From Comamonadaceae bacterium OS-1 (GTDB taxonomy: Bacteria > Pseudomonadota > Gammaproteobacteria > Burkholderiales > Burkholderiaceae_C), in NCBI GenBank assembly GCA_027923965.1, contig AP026969.1:4588001-4652000 (forward strand): a DNA stretch of 64,000 bases, given 5' to 3'. This document shows positions 56,089 to 64,000 of this stretch, piece by piece (within the stretch, counting starts at the first letter, position 1; the number at the start of each line of letters is the position of its first letter). Both the position numbers and the translations under genes were made by a program. The notes under the pieces are model-generated. The model worked only from the letters and a program-made list of their open reading frames with translations. It was not told the DNA's origin and ran no database searches.

Positions 56089-57138
56089 ATGACCACCACC
56101 CACGGCTACGCCGCCACCTCCCCGACTTCCCCCCTGGCCCCCTTCAGCTTCGAGCGCCGCACGCCCGGCGCGCAGGACGTGGCGCTGGACGTGCTGTTCT
56201 GCGGGGTCTGCCATTCCGACCTGCACACCGCCCGCAACGAGTGGCACAACACCATCTACCCCAGCGTGCCCGGCCACGAGATCGTGGGCCGTGTCACGGC
56301 GGTGGGCGATCTGGTGTCCAAATTCAAGGTCGGCGACCTGGTCGGCGTGGGCTGCATGGTCGATAGCTGCCAGCATTGCACACCCTGCGCCGATGGCCTG
56401 GAGCAGTACTGCGACAACGGCTTTACCGGCACTTACAACGGCCCGATGTTCCCCAATGGCACCAACACCTATGGCGGCTATTCCAGCCACATGGTGGTGC
56501 GCGAATCCTTTGTGCTGCGCATTAGCCACGCCGAAGCCGACCTGGCTGCCGTGGCCCCGCTGCTGTGCGCGGGTATCACCACCTATTCGCCGCTGCGCCA
56601 GTGGAAGGTCGGCCCCGGCCACAAGGTCGGTATCGTCGGCCTGGGCGGGCTGGGCCATATGGGTGTGAAGATCGCCGCCGCCATGGGCGCGCACGTGGTG
56701 CTGTTCACCACCTCCGAGAGCAAGCGCGAAGACGCGCTGCGCCTGGGTGCCAAGGAAGTGGTGGTGTCCAAGAACGCCGACGAGATGGCCGCCCACGCCA
56801 ACAGCTTTGACTTCATCCTCAACACCGTGGCCGCCGCGCACAACCTGGATGTGTTCCTGGGCCTGCTCAAGCTGGACGGCACCATGACCCTGGTCGGTGC
56901 ACCCGAAACCCCGCACCCCTCGCCCAATGTGTTCGGCCTGATCATGAAGCGCCGCCGCCTGGCCGGTTCGCTGATCGGCGGCATCAAGGAAACCCAGGAG
57001 ATGCTGGACTTCTGCGCCGAGCACGGGATCACCTCGGACATCGAAACCATCCCCATGGACCAGATCGAAACCGCCTACACCCGCATGCTGAAAAGCGATG
57101 TGAAGTACCGCTTCGTGGTGGACATGGCAACGCTATAG
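56089..57138 (+). CDS. Zinc-dependent NAD(P) alcohol dehydrogenase (YahK/cinnamyl-alcohol type)
   Basis: A 349-residue medium-chain dehydrogenase. Catalytic zinc ligands lie in FCGVCHSD and PGHEIVG, the structural zinc is bound by CQHCTPCADGLEQYC, and the cofactor loop is GLGGLGHMGVK. This subgroup reduces aromatic and aliphatic aldehydes with NADPH. The ATG at 56089 has CAGGAAC upstream. It is a single gene, closed by a hairpin repeat shared with the convergent transporter gene. Confidence 0.92.
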   Translation: MTTTHGYAATSPTSPLAPFSFERRTPGAQDVALDVLFCGVCHSDLHTARNEWHNTIYPSVPGHEIVGRVTAVGDLVSKFKVGDLVGVGCMVDSCQHCTPCADGLEQYCDNGFTGTYNGPMFPNGTNTYGGYSSHMVVRESFVLRISHAEADLAAVAPLLCAGITTYSPLRQWKVGPGHKVGIVGLGGLGHMGVKIAAAMGAHVVLFTTSESKREDALRLGAKEVVVSKNADEMAAHANSFDFILNTVAAAHNLDVFLGLLKLDGTMTLVGAPETPHPSPNVFGLIMKRRRLAGSLIGGIKETQEMLDFCAEHGITSDIETIPMDQIETAYTRMLKSDVKYRFVVDMATL

Positions 57139-57165
57139 TTTTTTGGCGATTTTTCAGGGTTGAAA

Positions 57166-57203
57166 ATAGCTGCCCGTGCCGATTGAAAGAGCACGAGCAG
57201 CTA
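57166..57203. repeat. Family-1 intergenic hairpin repeat, copy 15
   Basis: ATAGCTGCCCGTGCCGATTG followed by AAAGAGCACGAGCAGCTA fills the gap between convergent stops (57138 and 57216). Confidence 0.85.
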
Positions 57204-57215
57204 TCAAATTGATAC

Positions 57216-58217
57216 CTATTTTTGCCGATAGAGATACCAGGCGGCAAAGCCGGTAAACACCCCGATCAGCCCGGCAATCACCATGAAGCCGTGCGGGTGG
57301 TTGGCCAGGGGGATGCCACCCACGTTCATGCCCAGCAGACCGGCCACGATGTTGATGGGCAGGGCTAGCACCGTCACCATGGTCAGGGTGAAGACGCTGC
57401 GGTTGGTCTGCTCGCTCACCTGGGCGGCAATTTCTTCCTGCAGCAGCTTGATGCGCTCCTTTAGCTCCGACATGTCGCGGATGGTCAGCGAGAACTCCTC
57501 GGTGGCTTGGCGCAGCGCTTCCAGGTCGTGCTCGCTGATCCAGGGCGGCGGCAGGCGCAGCAGCCGAAACAGGGCCCCGGGCTCGGGTGCCAGCAGGCGC
57601 TGCAGGCGCACCAGCACACGGCGCAGCTTGCCCAGGTCGGCACGCCGGTTGTGCAGGCGGCCCACCAGAAACTTGTCTTCGATGGTGTCTACCTGCACCG
57701 TGGTTTCGCGCACGATGCGTACCAGCACGTCGCCTTGTTCCATCAGCAGCTGGTTCAAAAACGCCACCGAACTGGCCAGCGGCTTGCCGTTTTTCACCGC
57801 GTCGCGCATGCGGTCAATGGAGCGCAGCGGGTGGGAGCGGGCGCTCAGCGCCATGTGCGGGGCCACGTTGAGCCACAGGCTGGCGATCTCGGCGGGGTCG
57901 AAGGCAAACTCAAAAGCCACGTCGTTGACCACCGCAATCAGCGTGTCGTGCGCGTCCTCGATGCGGGTGGAGCGCGAACCCGCGTGCAGCGCCTCAAAGA
58001 ACTCAGGCACGGCATCCAGCTGTTTGCGGATGCAGGCCTCGGCCGCCGCGTCGCTCAGGTTGAAGTGCAGCCAGACGAAATCGGCCGGGCCCTTGGGCGC
58101 ATCGCTGCGCAGCCAGGCCGCCGCTTCGGCCAGGTCCACCGGCACGCCGGGTGCACCGTTTTCAAACCGGTAGCCGCAGAGCAGGCCGGTCTTGTCGGCA
58201 CCATAGGTGATTTGCAC
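57216..58217 (-). CDS. CorA-family metal transporter, ZntB-like
   Basis: A 333-residue protein. A long cytoplasmic N-domain with stalk helix precedes two C-terminal membrane segments; the first ends in the pore motif GMN (GLLGMNVGGIP) and the second is MVIAGLIGVFTGFAAWYLY. ZntB-type members carry zinc, CorA members magnesium. Length and domain order suit ZntB. GTG 58217 is the best start seen but has no strong ribosome site. A parS site lies 21 bp upstream of it. Confidence 0.87.
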   Translation of the reverse strand: MQITYGADKTGLLCGYRFENGAPGVPVDLAEAAAWLRSDAPKGPADFVWLHFNLSDAAAEACIRKQLDAVPEFFEALHAGSRSTRIEDAHDTLIAVVNDVAFEFAFDPAEIASLWLNVAPHMALSARSHPLRSIDRMRDAVKNGKPLASSVAFLNQLLMEQGDVLVRIVRETTVQVDTIEDKFLVGRLHNRRADLGKLRRVLVRLQRLLAPEPGALFRLLRLPPPWISEHDLEALRQATEEFSLTIRDMSELKERIKLLQEEIAAQVSEQTNRSVFTLTMVTVLALPINIVAGLLGMNVGGIPLANHPHGFMVIAGLIGVFTGFAAWYLYRQK

Positions 58218-58237
58218 GGCTAGGTGGCCCGGGCCGA

Positions 58238-58253
58238 TGTTTCACGTGGAACA
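58238..58253. other. parS site
   Basis: TGTTTCACGTGGAACA matches parS with one base off the perfect palindrome. Intergenic, upstream of the ZntB-like gene. Confidence 0.85.
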
Positions 58254-58361
58254 CGCCGCACCGGGGTGGGGGTTGGAATCATGGAAAACCGCCGTGGGTA
58301 AATTGCCCAGTGTCTTACCGCCGCGTGACAAAGGCGTGACAGGCGCGTGGCAAGGCAAACC

Positions 58362-59294
58362 TCAGTGCGCGCTTTTCCCCCGCAGGCGCTGCACCAGCGT
58401 CACCCCGGCCAGCACCACCGCCCCGGCCACCACACCGGCAATGCCGTCCAGCAGCGTGGGGGCCACGGCTTGCAGCAGGCCGCCCACACCGGGCAGCACC
58501 GCGGCCCACTGGGTGATGGCCTCAATCCCGTGGTGCAGGGCCGGCCAGCCGTGCGTCAAAATGCCGCCGCCCACCAGGAACATGGCGGCGGTGCCCACCA
58601 CCGACAGCGTCTTCATCATCCAGGGCGCAAACGCCAGAATGCCCCGGCCCAGGCCGCGCTGCCAGGCGCTGGCTTGCTGCGTGAGGTACAGGCCACCATC
58701 GTCAAGCTTGACGATGCCCGCCACCAGCCCGTACACGCCCACCGTCATCACCACCGCGATGGTCGAAAGTACGGTGAGCTGGGTGCTGAAGCCGCTGCCC
58801 TGCACCGTGCCCAGGGTGATGGCGATGATCTCGGCCGACAGGATGAAGTCGGTGCGCACTGCGCCTTTGATCTTGTCCTGCTCCAGCGCGACCAGGTCGA
58901 TGGCCGGGTTGGCCACCGCTGCCACCAGGGCGCTGTGCTCGGCGGCCACCTCGTCGGCGCTGTGCAGAAAGGGGTGGGCCAGCTTCTCGAAGCCTTCAAA
59001 GCACAGGTAGGCACCGCCCACCATCAGCAGCGGGGTTACCGCCCAGGGGGCAAATGCACTGATGGCCAGCGCCGAAGGCACCAGGATCAGCTTGTTGCGA
59101 AACGAGCCTTTGCACACGGCCCACACCACCGGCAGCTCGCGCTCGGCCCGTACGCCGCTGACCTGCTGCGCGTTCAGCGCCAGGTCGTCGCCCAGCACCC
59201 CGGTGGTCTTCTTGGCCGCCACCTTGGTGAGCAGGGTCACGTCGTCCAGGATGGAGGCAATGTCGTCGATCAGCGCAAGCAGGCTAGTGGCCAT
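58362..59294 (-). CDS. DUF808 family membrane protein (YedI-like)
   Basis: A 310-residue protein that matches DUF808: [15 protein letters not shown] at the start, then [47 protein letters not shown] and a C-terminal run of hydrophobic helices. E. coli YedI is the reference member, with no proven function. ATG 59294 gives the canonical start ([11 protein letters not shown]); the frame runs ten codons further upstream without a ribosome site. Confidence 0.88.
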   Translation of the reverse strand: MATSLLALIDDIASILDDVTLLTKVAAKKTTGVLGDDLALNAQQVSGVRAERELPVVWAVCKGSFRNKLILVPSALAISAFAPWAVTPLLMVGGAYLCFEGFEKLAHPFLHSADEVAAEHSALVAAVANPAIDLVALEQDKIKGAVRTDFILSAEIIAITLGTVQGSGFSTQLTVLSTIAVVMTVGVYGLVAGIVKLDDGGLYLTQQASAWQRGLGRGILAFAPWMMKTLSVVGTAAMFLVGGGILTHGWPALHHGIEAITQWAAVLPGVGGLLQAVAPTLLDGIAGVVAGAVVLAGVTLVQRLRGKSAH

Positions 59295-59374
59295 GGGGGA
59301 GTTTTCCAAGCAGATGCGCCGCACCGTGCGGACGCTGTGCGGTGATTGTCGTCGGGCCTAAAACCACGCGCCAA

Positions 59375-59413
59375 ATAGGCCTTTTGTGCTCATTCCACCC
59401 GCCTGAGCAGCTA
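59375..59413. repeat. Family-1 intergenic hairpin repeat, copy 16
   Basis: AATAGGCCTTTTGTGCTC followed by ATTCCACCCGCCTGAGCAGCTAT is a diverged copy between the DUF808 gene start and the stop of the next minus-strand gene. Confidence 0.75.
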
Positions 59414-59434
59414 TGAAAACCGCAGCGTTGCGGC

Positions 59435-59764
59435 TTACTTGTGTGTCGCCAGGTATTCCTTAGCCTTGAACCCCACAAACTGCCGCCCAGGGTTGCTGCC
59501 GCTGCACCATTCTTCGGGGCTGAACAGGGCAAACAGGCCGATCTTGACCAGGGTGGGGATGGCCAGTTCCAGCTCGCGTTCGATTTCACCACGGGCGTCC
59601 GCGTTGGCTGCGTTGTACAGCGCCACGTTGTGCAGCATGGCGGCTACCGTGCCGGTTTGCAGCTGGCTGCCGTCGTGCAAGGTGACGCGCGGCAGGGTTT
59701 CGCCCGCCGCCAGAATCTTTTGGTTGACGCGGGCCAGGATGATGGCTTCGGTGGAAGAGGGCAT
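59435..59764 (-). CDS. Conserved hypothetical protein (109 aa)
   Basis: A 109-residue soluble protein: [39 protein letters not shown], then an acidic helical part ([18 protein letters not shown]) and [22 protein letters not shown] at the C-terminus. ATG 59764 has AGGAGAC seven bases upstream, which marks it as a real gene. I recognise it only as a conserved small protein of unknown function. It is divergent from mnmG. Confidence 0.72.
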   Translation of the reverse strand: MPSSTEAIILARVNQKILAAGETLPRVTLHDGSQLQTGTVAAMLHNVALYNAANADARGEIERELELAIPTLVKIGLFALFSPEEWCSGSNPGRQFVGFKAKEYLATHK

Positions 59765-59923
59765 GGAAGTCTCCTGTCGGGTGGTGGTGGTGGAATGATA
59801 AGAGCCAGCATATCGCAGGGAATGGAGCTGCTTATTAAAATGGCGGATTCCCCCTCTGTTTGTGCCACGCCGCTTGGGTGTGGCCGGGCAGCGATGGGGC
59901 TGGCACTGACAGAGGACGCGCGT

Positions 59924-61897
59924 ATGTTGTACCCCCAAGAATTTGATGTGATCGTGGTTGGCGGTGGCCATGCCGGCGCCGAGGCCGCGCTGGCCGCTGC
60001 GCGCATGGGTTGCAAAACTCTGCTGCTCACGCACAACATCGAGACCCTGGGCCAGATGAGCTGCAACCCGTCCATCGGCGGCATCGGCAAGGGGCATTTG
60101 GTGAAGGAAGTGGACGCGCTGGGCGGGGCCATGGCCCTGGCCACGGACGAGGGCGGCATCCAGTTCCGCATCCTCAACTCCAGCAAAGGCCCTGCCGTGC
60201 GCGCCACGCGGGCCCAGGCCGACCGGGTGCTGTACAAGGCCGCCATCCGCCGCATGCTGGAGAACCAGCCCAACCTGTGGCTGTTCCAGCAAGCCGTGGA
60301 CGACTTGATGGTGGAGGGCGACCGGGTGGTGGGCGCGGTGACGCAGGTCGGCGTGCAGTTCCGCAGCCGCACCGTGGTGCTGACGGCGGGCACGTTTTTG
60401 GACGGCAAGATCCACGTCGGTCTGAACAACTACGCTGCAGGCCGTGCGGGTGACCCCCCAGCGGTGAGCTTGAGCGCCCGCCTCAAGGAACTCAAGCTGC
60501 CCCAGGCCCGCCTGAAAACCGGCACACCGCCGCGCATCGACGGCCGCAGCATTGACTACAGCCAACTCGAAGAACAGCCTGGCGACGGCATGCCCGGCGG
60601 CATGGGTGCGCAGATTCCGGTGTTCAGCTTCATGGGCAACCGGGCCATGCACCCGCAGCAAATGCCCTGCTGGATCACCCACACCAATGCACGCACGCAC
60701 GAGATCATCCGCTCGGGCTTTGACCGCAGCCCCATGTTCACCGGCAAGATCGAGGGTGTGGGCCCGCGCTATTGCCCCAGCGTGGAAGACAAGGTAAACC
60801 GCTTTGCCGACAAGGACAGCCACCAGATCTTCCTGGAGCCCGAGGGCCTGAACACCCACGAGATCTATCCCAACGGCATCTCCACCAGCCTGCCGTTCGA
60901 CGTGCAGTACGACCTGGTGCGCTCCATGAAGGGCATGGAAAACGCCCACATCCTGCGCCCTGGCTACGCCATCGAATACGACTACTTTGATCCGCGCAGC
61001 CTCAAGAGCAGTTTTGAAACCCGCCAGATTGGCGGCCTGTTTTTCGCAGGACAGATCAACGGCACCACCGGCTACGAAGAGGCGGCGGCCCAGGGCTTGT
61101 TTGCCGGGATCAACGCCGCACTGCAATGCCGGGGCGAGGCCTCCTGGCTGCCGGGTCGCGACCAGGCCTACCTGGGCGTGCTGGTAGACGACCTGATCAC
61201 CAAGGGCGTGACCGAGCCCTACCGCATGTTTACCAGCCGCGCCGAGTTCCGCCTGCAGCTGCGCGAAGACAACGCCGACATGCGCCTCACCGAGATGGGC
61301 CGCAGCATGGGCCTGGTGGATGACGCCCGCTGGGAGTCGTTCAACCGCAAGCGCGAGGCTGTTTCACGTGAAACAGAGCGCCTGCGCAGCCTGTGGATCA
61401 GCCCCAAGAACCTGGCGGTGGCCGAGGCAGAGCGCGTGCTGGGCAAAGCCATCGAACACGAGTACAGCCTGGCCGAATTGCTGCGCCGCCCGGATGTGCA
61501 CTACGACGGGTTGATGTCTTTGGCCGGGGCCAAGTTTGCCGTGCCCGAGTTCGCCCCCGGTGTTCCACGTGAAACAGCCGAGGCCGACTTTGTGGCCGCC
61601 GTGCTGGAGCAGGTGGACATCAACGCCAAGTACTCGGGCTACATCGAACGCCAAAAGTCCGAGATCGACCGCGCCGCCCATTACGAGCACCTGAAGATCC
61701 CCGCCGACCTGGACTACCTGCAGGTCAGCGCCCTGAGCTACGAGGTGCGCCACACCTTGAACAAACACCGGCCCGAGACGCTGGGCCTGGCCTCGCGCAT
61801 GTCGGGCGTGACCCCGGCGGCCATTTCGCTGCTGCTGGTGCATTTGAAGAAACTGGGCTGGAAGGATCGGCCTACGGTGGAGGAAGCCGCCGCATGA
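59924..61897 (+). CDS. mnmG: tRNA uridine-5-carboxymethylaminomethyl(34) synthesis protein MnmG
   Basis: A 657-residue FAD protein (GidA). The dinucleotide-binding motif is [12 protein letters not shown], followed by [18 protein letters not shown], the signature RPGY-type region [33 protein letters not shown], and the C-terminal helical domain ([20 protein letters not shown]). With MnmE it modifies U34 of several tRNAs. It overlaps rsmG by 4 bp and contains two parS sites in its coding sequence. mnmG-rsmG-parAB is the common arrangement near bacterial origins. Confidence 0.96.
   Translation: MLYPQEFDVIVVGGGHAGAEAALAAARMGCKTLLLTHNIETLGQMSCNPSIGGIGKGHLVKEVDALGGAMALATDEGGIQFRILNSSKGPAVRATRAQADRVLYKAAIRRMLENQPNLWLFQQAVDDLMVEGDRVVGAVTQVGVQFRSRTVVLTAGTFLDGKIHVGLNNYAAGRAGDPPAVSLSARLKELKLPQARLKTGTPPRIDGRSIDYSQLEEQPGDGMPGGMGAQIPVFSFMGNRAMHPQQMPCWITHTNARTHEIIRSGFDRSPMFTGKIEGVGPRYCPSVEDKVNRFADKDSHQIFLEPEGLNTHEIYPNGISTSLPFDVQYDLVRSMKGMENAHILRPGYAIEYDYFDPRSLKSSFETRQIGGLFFAGQINGTTGYEEAAAQGLFAGINAALQCRGEASWLPGRDQAYLGVLVDDLITKGVTEPYRMFTSRAEFRLQLREDNADMRLTEMGRSMGLVDDARWESFNRKREAVSRETERLRSLWISPKNLAVAEAERVLGKAIEHEYSLAELLRRPDVHYDGLMSLAGAKFAVPEFAPGVPRETAEADFVAAVLEQVDINAKYSGYIERQKSEIDRAAHYEHLKIPADLDYLQVSALSYEVRHTLNKHRPETLGLASRMSGVTPAAISLLLVHLKKLGWKDRPTVEEAAA
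61360..61375. other. parS site (perfect)
   Basis: TGTTTCACGTGAAACA is an exact match to the parS consensus, inside mnmG. Confidence 0.95.
61561..61576. other. parS site
   Basis: TGTTCCACGTGAAACA has one change from the perfect palindrome, inside mnmG. Confidence 0.88.
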
Positions 61898-62547
61898 GCG
61901 ACCGATTGGAAATCCTGACCCGCAGCACCGCCCAGCTCGGCCTGGCCCTGTCGGACGCGCAGCACCACACTCTGCTGCGCTACCTGGACATGATCCTGAA
62001 ATGGAACAAGGTTTACAACCTCACTTCCCTGCGCGACCCGGCCGAAGCATTGACCCACCACCTCATCGACAGCCTGGCTGCGGTGCCGCCGCTACTGCGC
62101 CATTTGGACGGACGTGCGGATGCCAAGCTGCTGGATGTAGGCTCTGGCGCGGGCCTGCCCGGCGTGGTGTTCGCCATCTGCTGCCCGCAGCTGCAGGTGC
62201 GCTGCGTGGACACGGTCGGCAAGAAAGCCGCGTTTGTGCAGCAGGCCGCGCTGGAACTCAAGCTGCCCAATCTGCGCGGGGTGCACGCCCGGGTCGAGAG
62301 CCTGACCGAAAAGTTCGACGTGGTCAGCGCCCGGGCGTTCGCCTCATTGGTCGATTTCACCACCTGGTCGGTCGGCGCGCTGGCCGGGCCGGGCGTGTGG
62401 CTGGCCATGAAAGCCAAGCACCCCGATGCCGAAATCGCCGCACTGCCCGACTCGGTAGAGGTGTTTCACGTGGAACAGCTCAGCGTGCCGGGGCTGGATG
62501 CAGAGCGTTGCATTATCTGGATGCATTCCAAAAACTCTCTCGCGTAA
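61894..62547 (+). CDS. rsmG: 16S rRNA (guanine(527)-N7)-methyltransferase RsmG
   Basis: A 217-residue methyltransferase (GidB). [17 protein letters not shown] precedes HHLIDSLA and the SAM-binding motif [27 protein letters not shown] is the later conserved part. It methylates G527 of 16S rRNA, and its loss gives low-level streptomycin resistance in known cases. The ATG overlaps the mnmG stop. A parS site lies near its 3' end. Confidence 0.95.
   Translation: MSDRLEILTRSTAQLGLALSDAQHHTLLRYLDMILKWNKVYNLTSLRDPAEALTHHLIDSLAAVPPLLRHLDGRADAKLLDVGSGAGLPGVVFAICCPQLQVRCVDTVGKKAAFVQQAALELKLPNLRGVHARVESLTEKFDVVSARAFASLVDFTTWSVGALAGPGVWLAMKAKHPDAEIAALPDSVEVFHVEQLSVPGLDAERCIIWMHSKNSLA
62462..62477. other. 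parS site
   Basis: TGTTTCACGTGGAACA, identical to the site at 58238, lies inside the 3' part of rsmG, 730 bp before parA. Confidence 0.87.
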
Positions 62548-62577
62548 ACTCCCCTCCTCACACGCGAGGAGATTCCC

Positions 62578-63192
62578 ATGTTCGGCATTGCAAATTACGG
62601 CGCGTTCGTCGCTGCCATCATCGTTTTTTTGATGATTCCCGGCCCGGGTAATTTGGCGCTGATCACCTCCACCAGCAAGGGCGGCATCCGCGGCGGCCTG
62701 GCCGCCACGCTGGGCGTGATCCTGGGCGACCAGGTGCTGATGTGGACGGCGGTGGCCGGTGTGGCGGCCTTGCTGGCCAGCTACCCGGTAGCGTTTGCGG
62801 CGGTGCAGTGGCTGGGTGCGGCCTACCTGGCCTACCTGGGCGGCAAGATGCTGCTGGCCAAGGCGGGCGATGCGCCTATTCTTAACATCAAGCCGTCGCA
62901 CTTCCTGCGCCAAGCCCTGGTTATCACCTTGCTGAACCCCAAGGCCATCGTGTTCTACATGGCGTTTTTCCCACTGTTTGTGGACCCGGCCCACCACCAG
63001 GGCCTGCTGACCTTTGCGGTGATGGCGCTGACTATTGCCGCGCTGACCTTTGTCTACGGCCTCATCGCCACCTTGCTGACCCATTTTCTGGCCGAACGCA
63101 TGCGTGCGAACCCGGTCGTGTCCCGCGTGCTGAACAAGCTGGCGGGTGTTTTCCTCATTGGCTTTGGCGTGAAGCTGGCCCTGTCTAAATAA
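62578..63192 (+). CDS. LysE/RhtB-family exporter
   Basis: A 204-residue membrane protein with five to six helices. The family pattern PGPGNLALITSTSKGGIRGGL lies near the N-terminus, and QALVITLLNPKAIVFYMAFFPLFVD in the middle. Members export amino acids or related metabolites. The ATG at 62578 follows GAGGAGA; that ribosome site overlaps the right arm of a stem ACGCGAG/CTCGCGT that spans the rsmG stop. It lies between rsmG and parA, where some Comamonadaceae carry such a gene. Confidence 0.9.
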   Translation: MFGIANYGAFVAAIIVFLMIPGPGNLALITSTSKGGIRGGLAATLGVILGDQVLMWTAVAGVAALLASYPVAFAAVQWLGAAYLAYLGGKMLLAKAGDAPILNIKPSHFLRQALVITLLNPKAIVFYMAFFPLFVDPAHHQGLLTFAVMALTIAALTFVYGLIATLLTHFLAERMRANPVVSRVLNKLAGVFLIGFGVKLALSK

Positions 63193-63206
63193 TTTGAAAG
63201 CGCCGC

Positions 63207-63974
63207 ATGGCCAAAGTTTTTTGTGTTGCCAACCAAAAGGGCGGGGTCGGCAAAACCACCACCGCCGTGAACCTGGCCGCCGGTCTGGCCAAGGTGGGGC
63301 AGCGCGTGCTGATGATCGACCTGGATCCGCAGGGCAATGCCACCATGGGCTCGGGCGTGGACAAGCGCACGCTGGAACTCACCGTGTACGACGTGTTGCT
63401 CGAATCCAGCAGCATTGCCGAGGCCCGCGTGCAGGCCGACAAATGCGGCTACGACGTGCTCGGCTCCAGCCGCGAACTCAGCGGTGCCGAGGTGGAGCTG
63501 GTGACCCTGGAGCGCCGCGAAAAGCGCCTGCAGGCCGCCATTGCCAAGGTGTCGGCCGAATACGACTTTGTGCTGATCGATTGCCCGCCGTCTTTATCGA
63601 TGCTGACGCTCAATGGCCTGTGCGCCGCCAACGGCGTGATCGTGCCCATGCAGTGCGAGTACTTTGCGCTGGAAGGCCTGACCGACCTGGTCAACACCAT
63701 CAAGCAGGTGCACGCCAACCTGAACAAAGACCTGCAAATCATCGGCCTGCTGCGCGTGATGTTCGACCCGCGCATCACCCTGCAGCAGCAGGTGAGCGAG
63801 CAGCTCAAGGCCCACTTTGCCGACAAGGTGTTCAACACCGTGATCCCGCGCAACGTGCGCCTGGCCGAAGCACCCAGCTACGGCCTGCCCGGCGTGGTGT
63901 TCGACCCCGCGGCCAAGGGCAGTGTGGCCTACATCGAATTTGCCCAAGAGATGGTGGACCGCATCAAAACCTGA
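63207..63974 (+). CDS. parA: Chromosome-partitioning ATPase ParA
   Basis: A 255-residue Walker-type ATPase with the deviant Walker A KGGVGKTTTAVNLAAGLA, then MIDLDPQGNATMGSG, DFVLIDCPPSLSMLTLNGL and QCEYFALEGLTDLVNTI. It works with ParB, expected just beyond the window, to move parS-marked origin regions apart. It starts 14 bp after the LysE-type gene. Five parS-like sites within 8 kb upstream support its role here. Confidence 0.95.
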   Translation: MAKVFCVANQKGGVGKTTTAVNLAAGLAKVGQRVLMIDLDPQGNATMGSGVDKRTLELTVYDVLLESSSIAEARVQADKCGYDVLGSSRELSGAEVELVTLERREKRLQAAIAKVSAEYDFVLIDCPPSLSMLTLNGLCAANGVIVPMQCEYFALEGLTDLVNTIKQVHANLNKDLQIIGLLRVMFDPRITLQQQVSEQLKAHFADKVFNTVIPRNVRLAEAPSYGLPGVVFDPAAKGSVAYIEFAQEMVDRIKT

Positions 63975-63984
63975 ATCTATAAAA

Positions 63985-64000
63985 AATAGGCCGCTCGTGC
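63985..64000. repeat. Family-1 intergenic hairpin repeat, copy 17 (cut by window end)
   Basis: AATAGGCCGCTCGTGC is the left half of a repeat directly after parA. Confidence 0.75.

Noticed and set aside
59435..61126. 563-codon minus-strand frame opposite mnmG
   Set aside because: Only the last 109 codons, from ATG 59764 with its ribosome site, form a credible gene; the rest mirrors mnmG.

Overview
The window looks like a chromosomal segment of a high-GC betaproteobacterium of the family Comamonadaceae (Rhodoferax/Acidovorax/Polaromonas-like). The evidence is the codon use, the gene families, and a short hairpin repeat of the type AATAGGCC-N-GCGCTTATTCCATAAGCGC-N-AGCAGCTAT that recurs about 17 times between genes. 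No rRNA, tRNA, phage, IS element or CRISPR was seen. The right end (mnmG, rsmG, a LysE-type exporter, parA) together with five parS-like sites (55191-62477) is the arrangement usually found near the chromosome origin.

Layout. 1-4.6 kb: partial AraC-type regulator, an SDR, a DUF2062 membrane protein, then a toxin-like island (HipA-family kinase of the YjjJ type, RelE/HigB-like toxin with XRE antitoxin, one small ORF). 4.7-15.2 kb: a LacI regulator divergent from a carbohydrate catabolic operon (CUT1 ABC importer, GH3 glycosidase, Gfo/Idh/MocA oxidoreductase, ThuA-like protein, SDR closely resembling Caulobacter D-xylose dehydrogenase), probably for uptake and oxidation of xylosides or other beta-glycosides. 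15.3-18.3 kb: a small winged-helix-like ORF, an AcuI/YhdH reductase, a TPR/glycosyltransferase-like protein. 18.2-25.5 kb: GntR regulator and APC permease divergent from a glutamine-synthetase-like ligase, Fe-alcohol dehydrogenase, PuuD-like amidase and aldehyde dehydrogenase; together these fit a gamma-glutamylation route for an amine, most simply an amino alcohol such as ethanolamine. 25.7-29.4 kb: a YqjI/YqjH-like metal-responsive pair, a cysteine-less glutaredoxin-fold protein, a Spy/CpxP-like protein and RdgC. 29.5-33.6 kb: a large hybrid histidine kinase. 33.7-41.2 kb: an ArsR-type regulator divergent from a second glycoside operon (GH2 plus CUT1 importer). 41.3-47.1 kb: a PotABCD-like importer with GntR regulator and an Asp/Glu racemase-family protein. 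47.2-54 kb: FrnE-like DsbA protein, LamB-like porin, SHOCT protein, YkgJ zinc-cluster protein, FMN reductase coupled to a second HipA-like kinase, AraC regulator. 54.1-64 kb: ThuA/Gfo pair, Zn alcohol dehydrogenase, ZntB-like transporter, DUF808 protein and the mnmG-rsmG-parA block.

The strongest unexplained signal is a pair of about 208-bp intergenic modules (27162-27369 and, inverted, 47863-48069). Each has an AT-rich stretch, four TAG triplets plus TAA, a 14-nt GC-rich spacer and a DnaA-box-like 9-mer, then two further DnaA boxes at exactly the same distances in both copies (119 and 28 bp). This matches the DnaA-trio/DnaA-box layout of bacterial replication origins. Each copy lies just upstream of a thioredoxin-fold gene. 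Other notable points are a HipA-like kinase that has lost its metal-binding Asp, a probably leaderless toxin-antitoxin transcript under a perfect inverted repeat, and two families of intergenic hairpins, some placed exactly between ABC binding-protein and permease genes.
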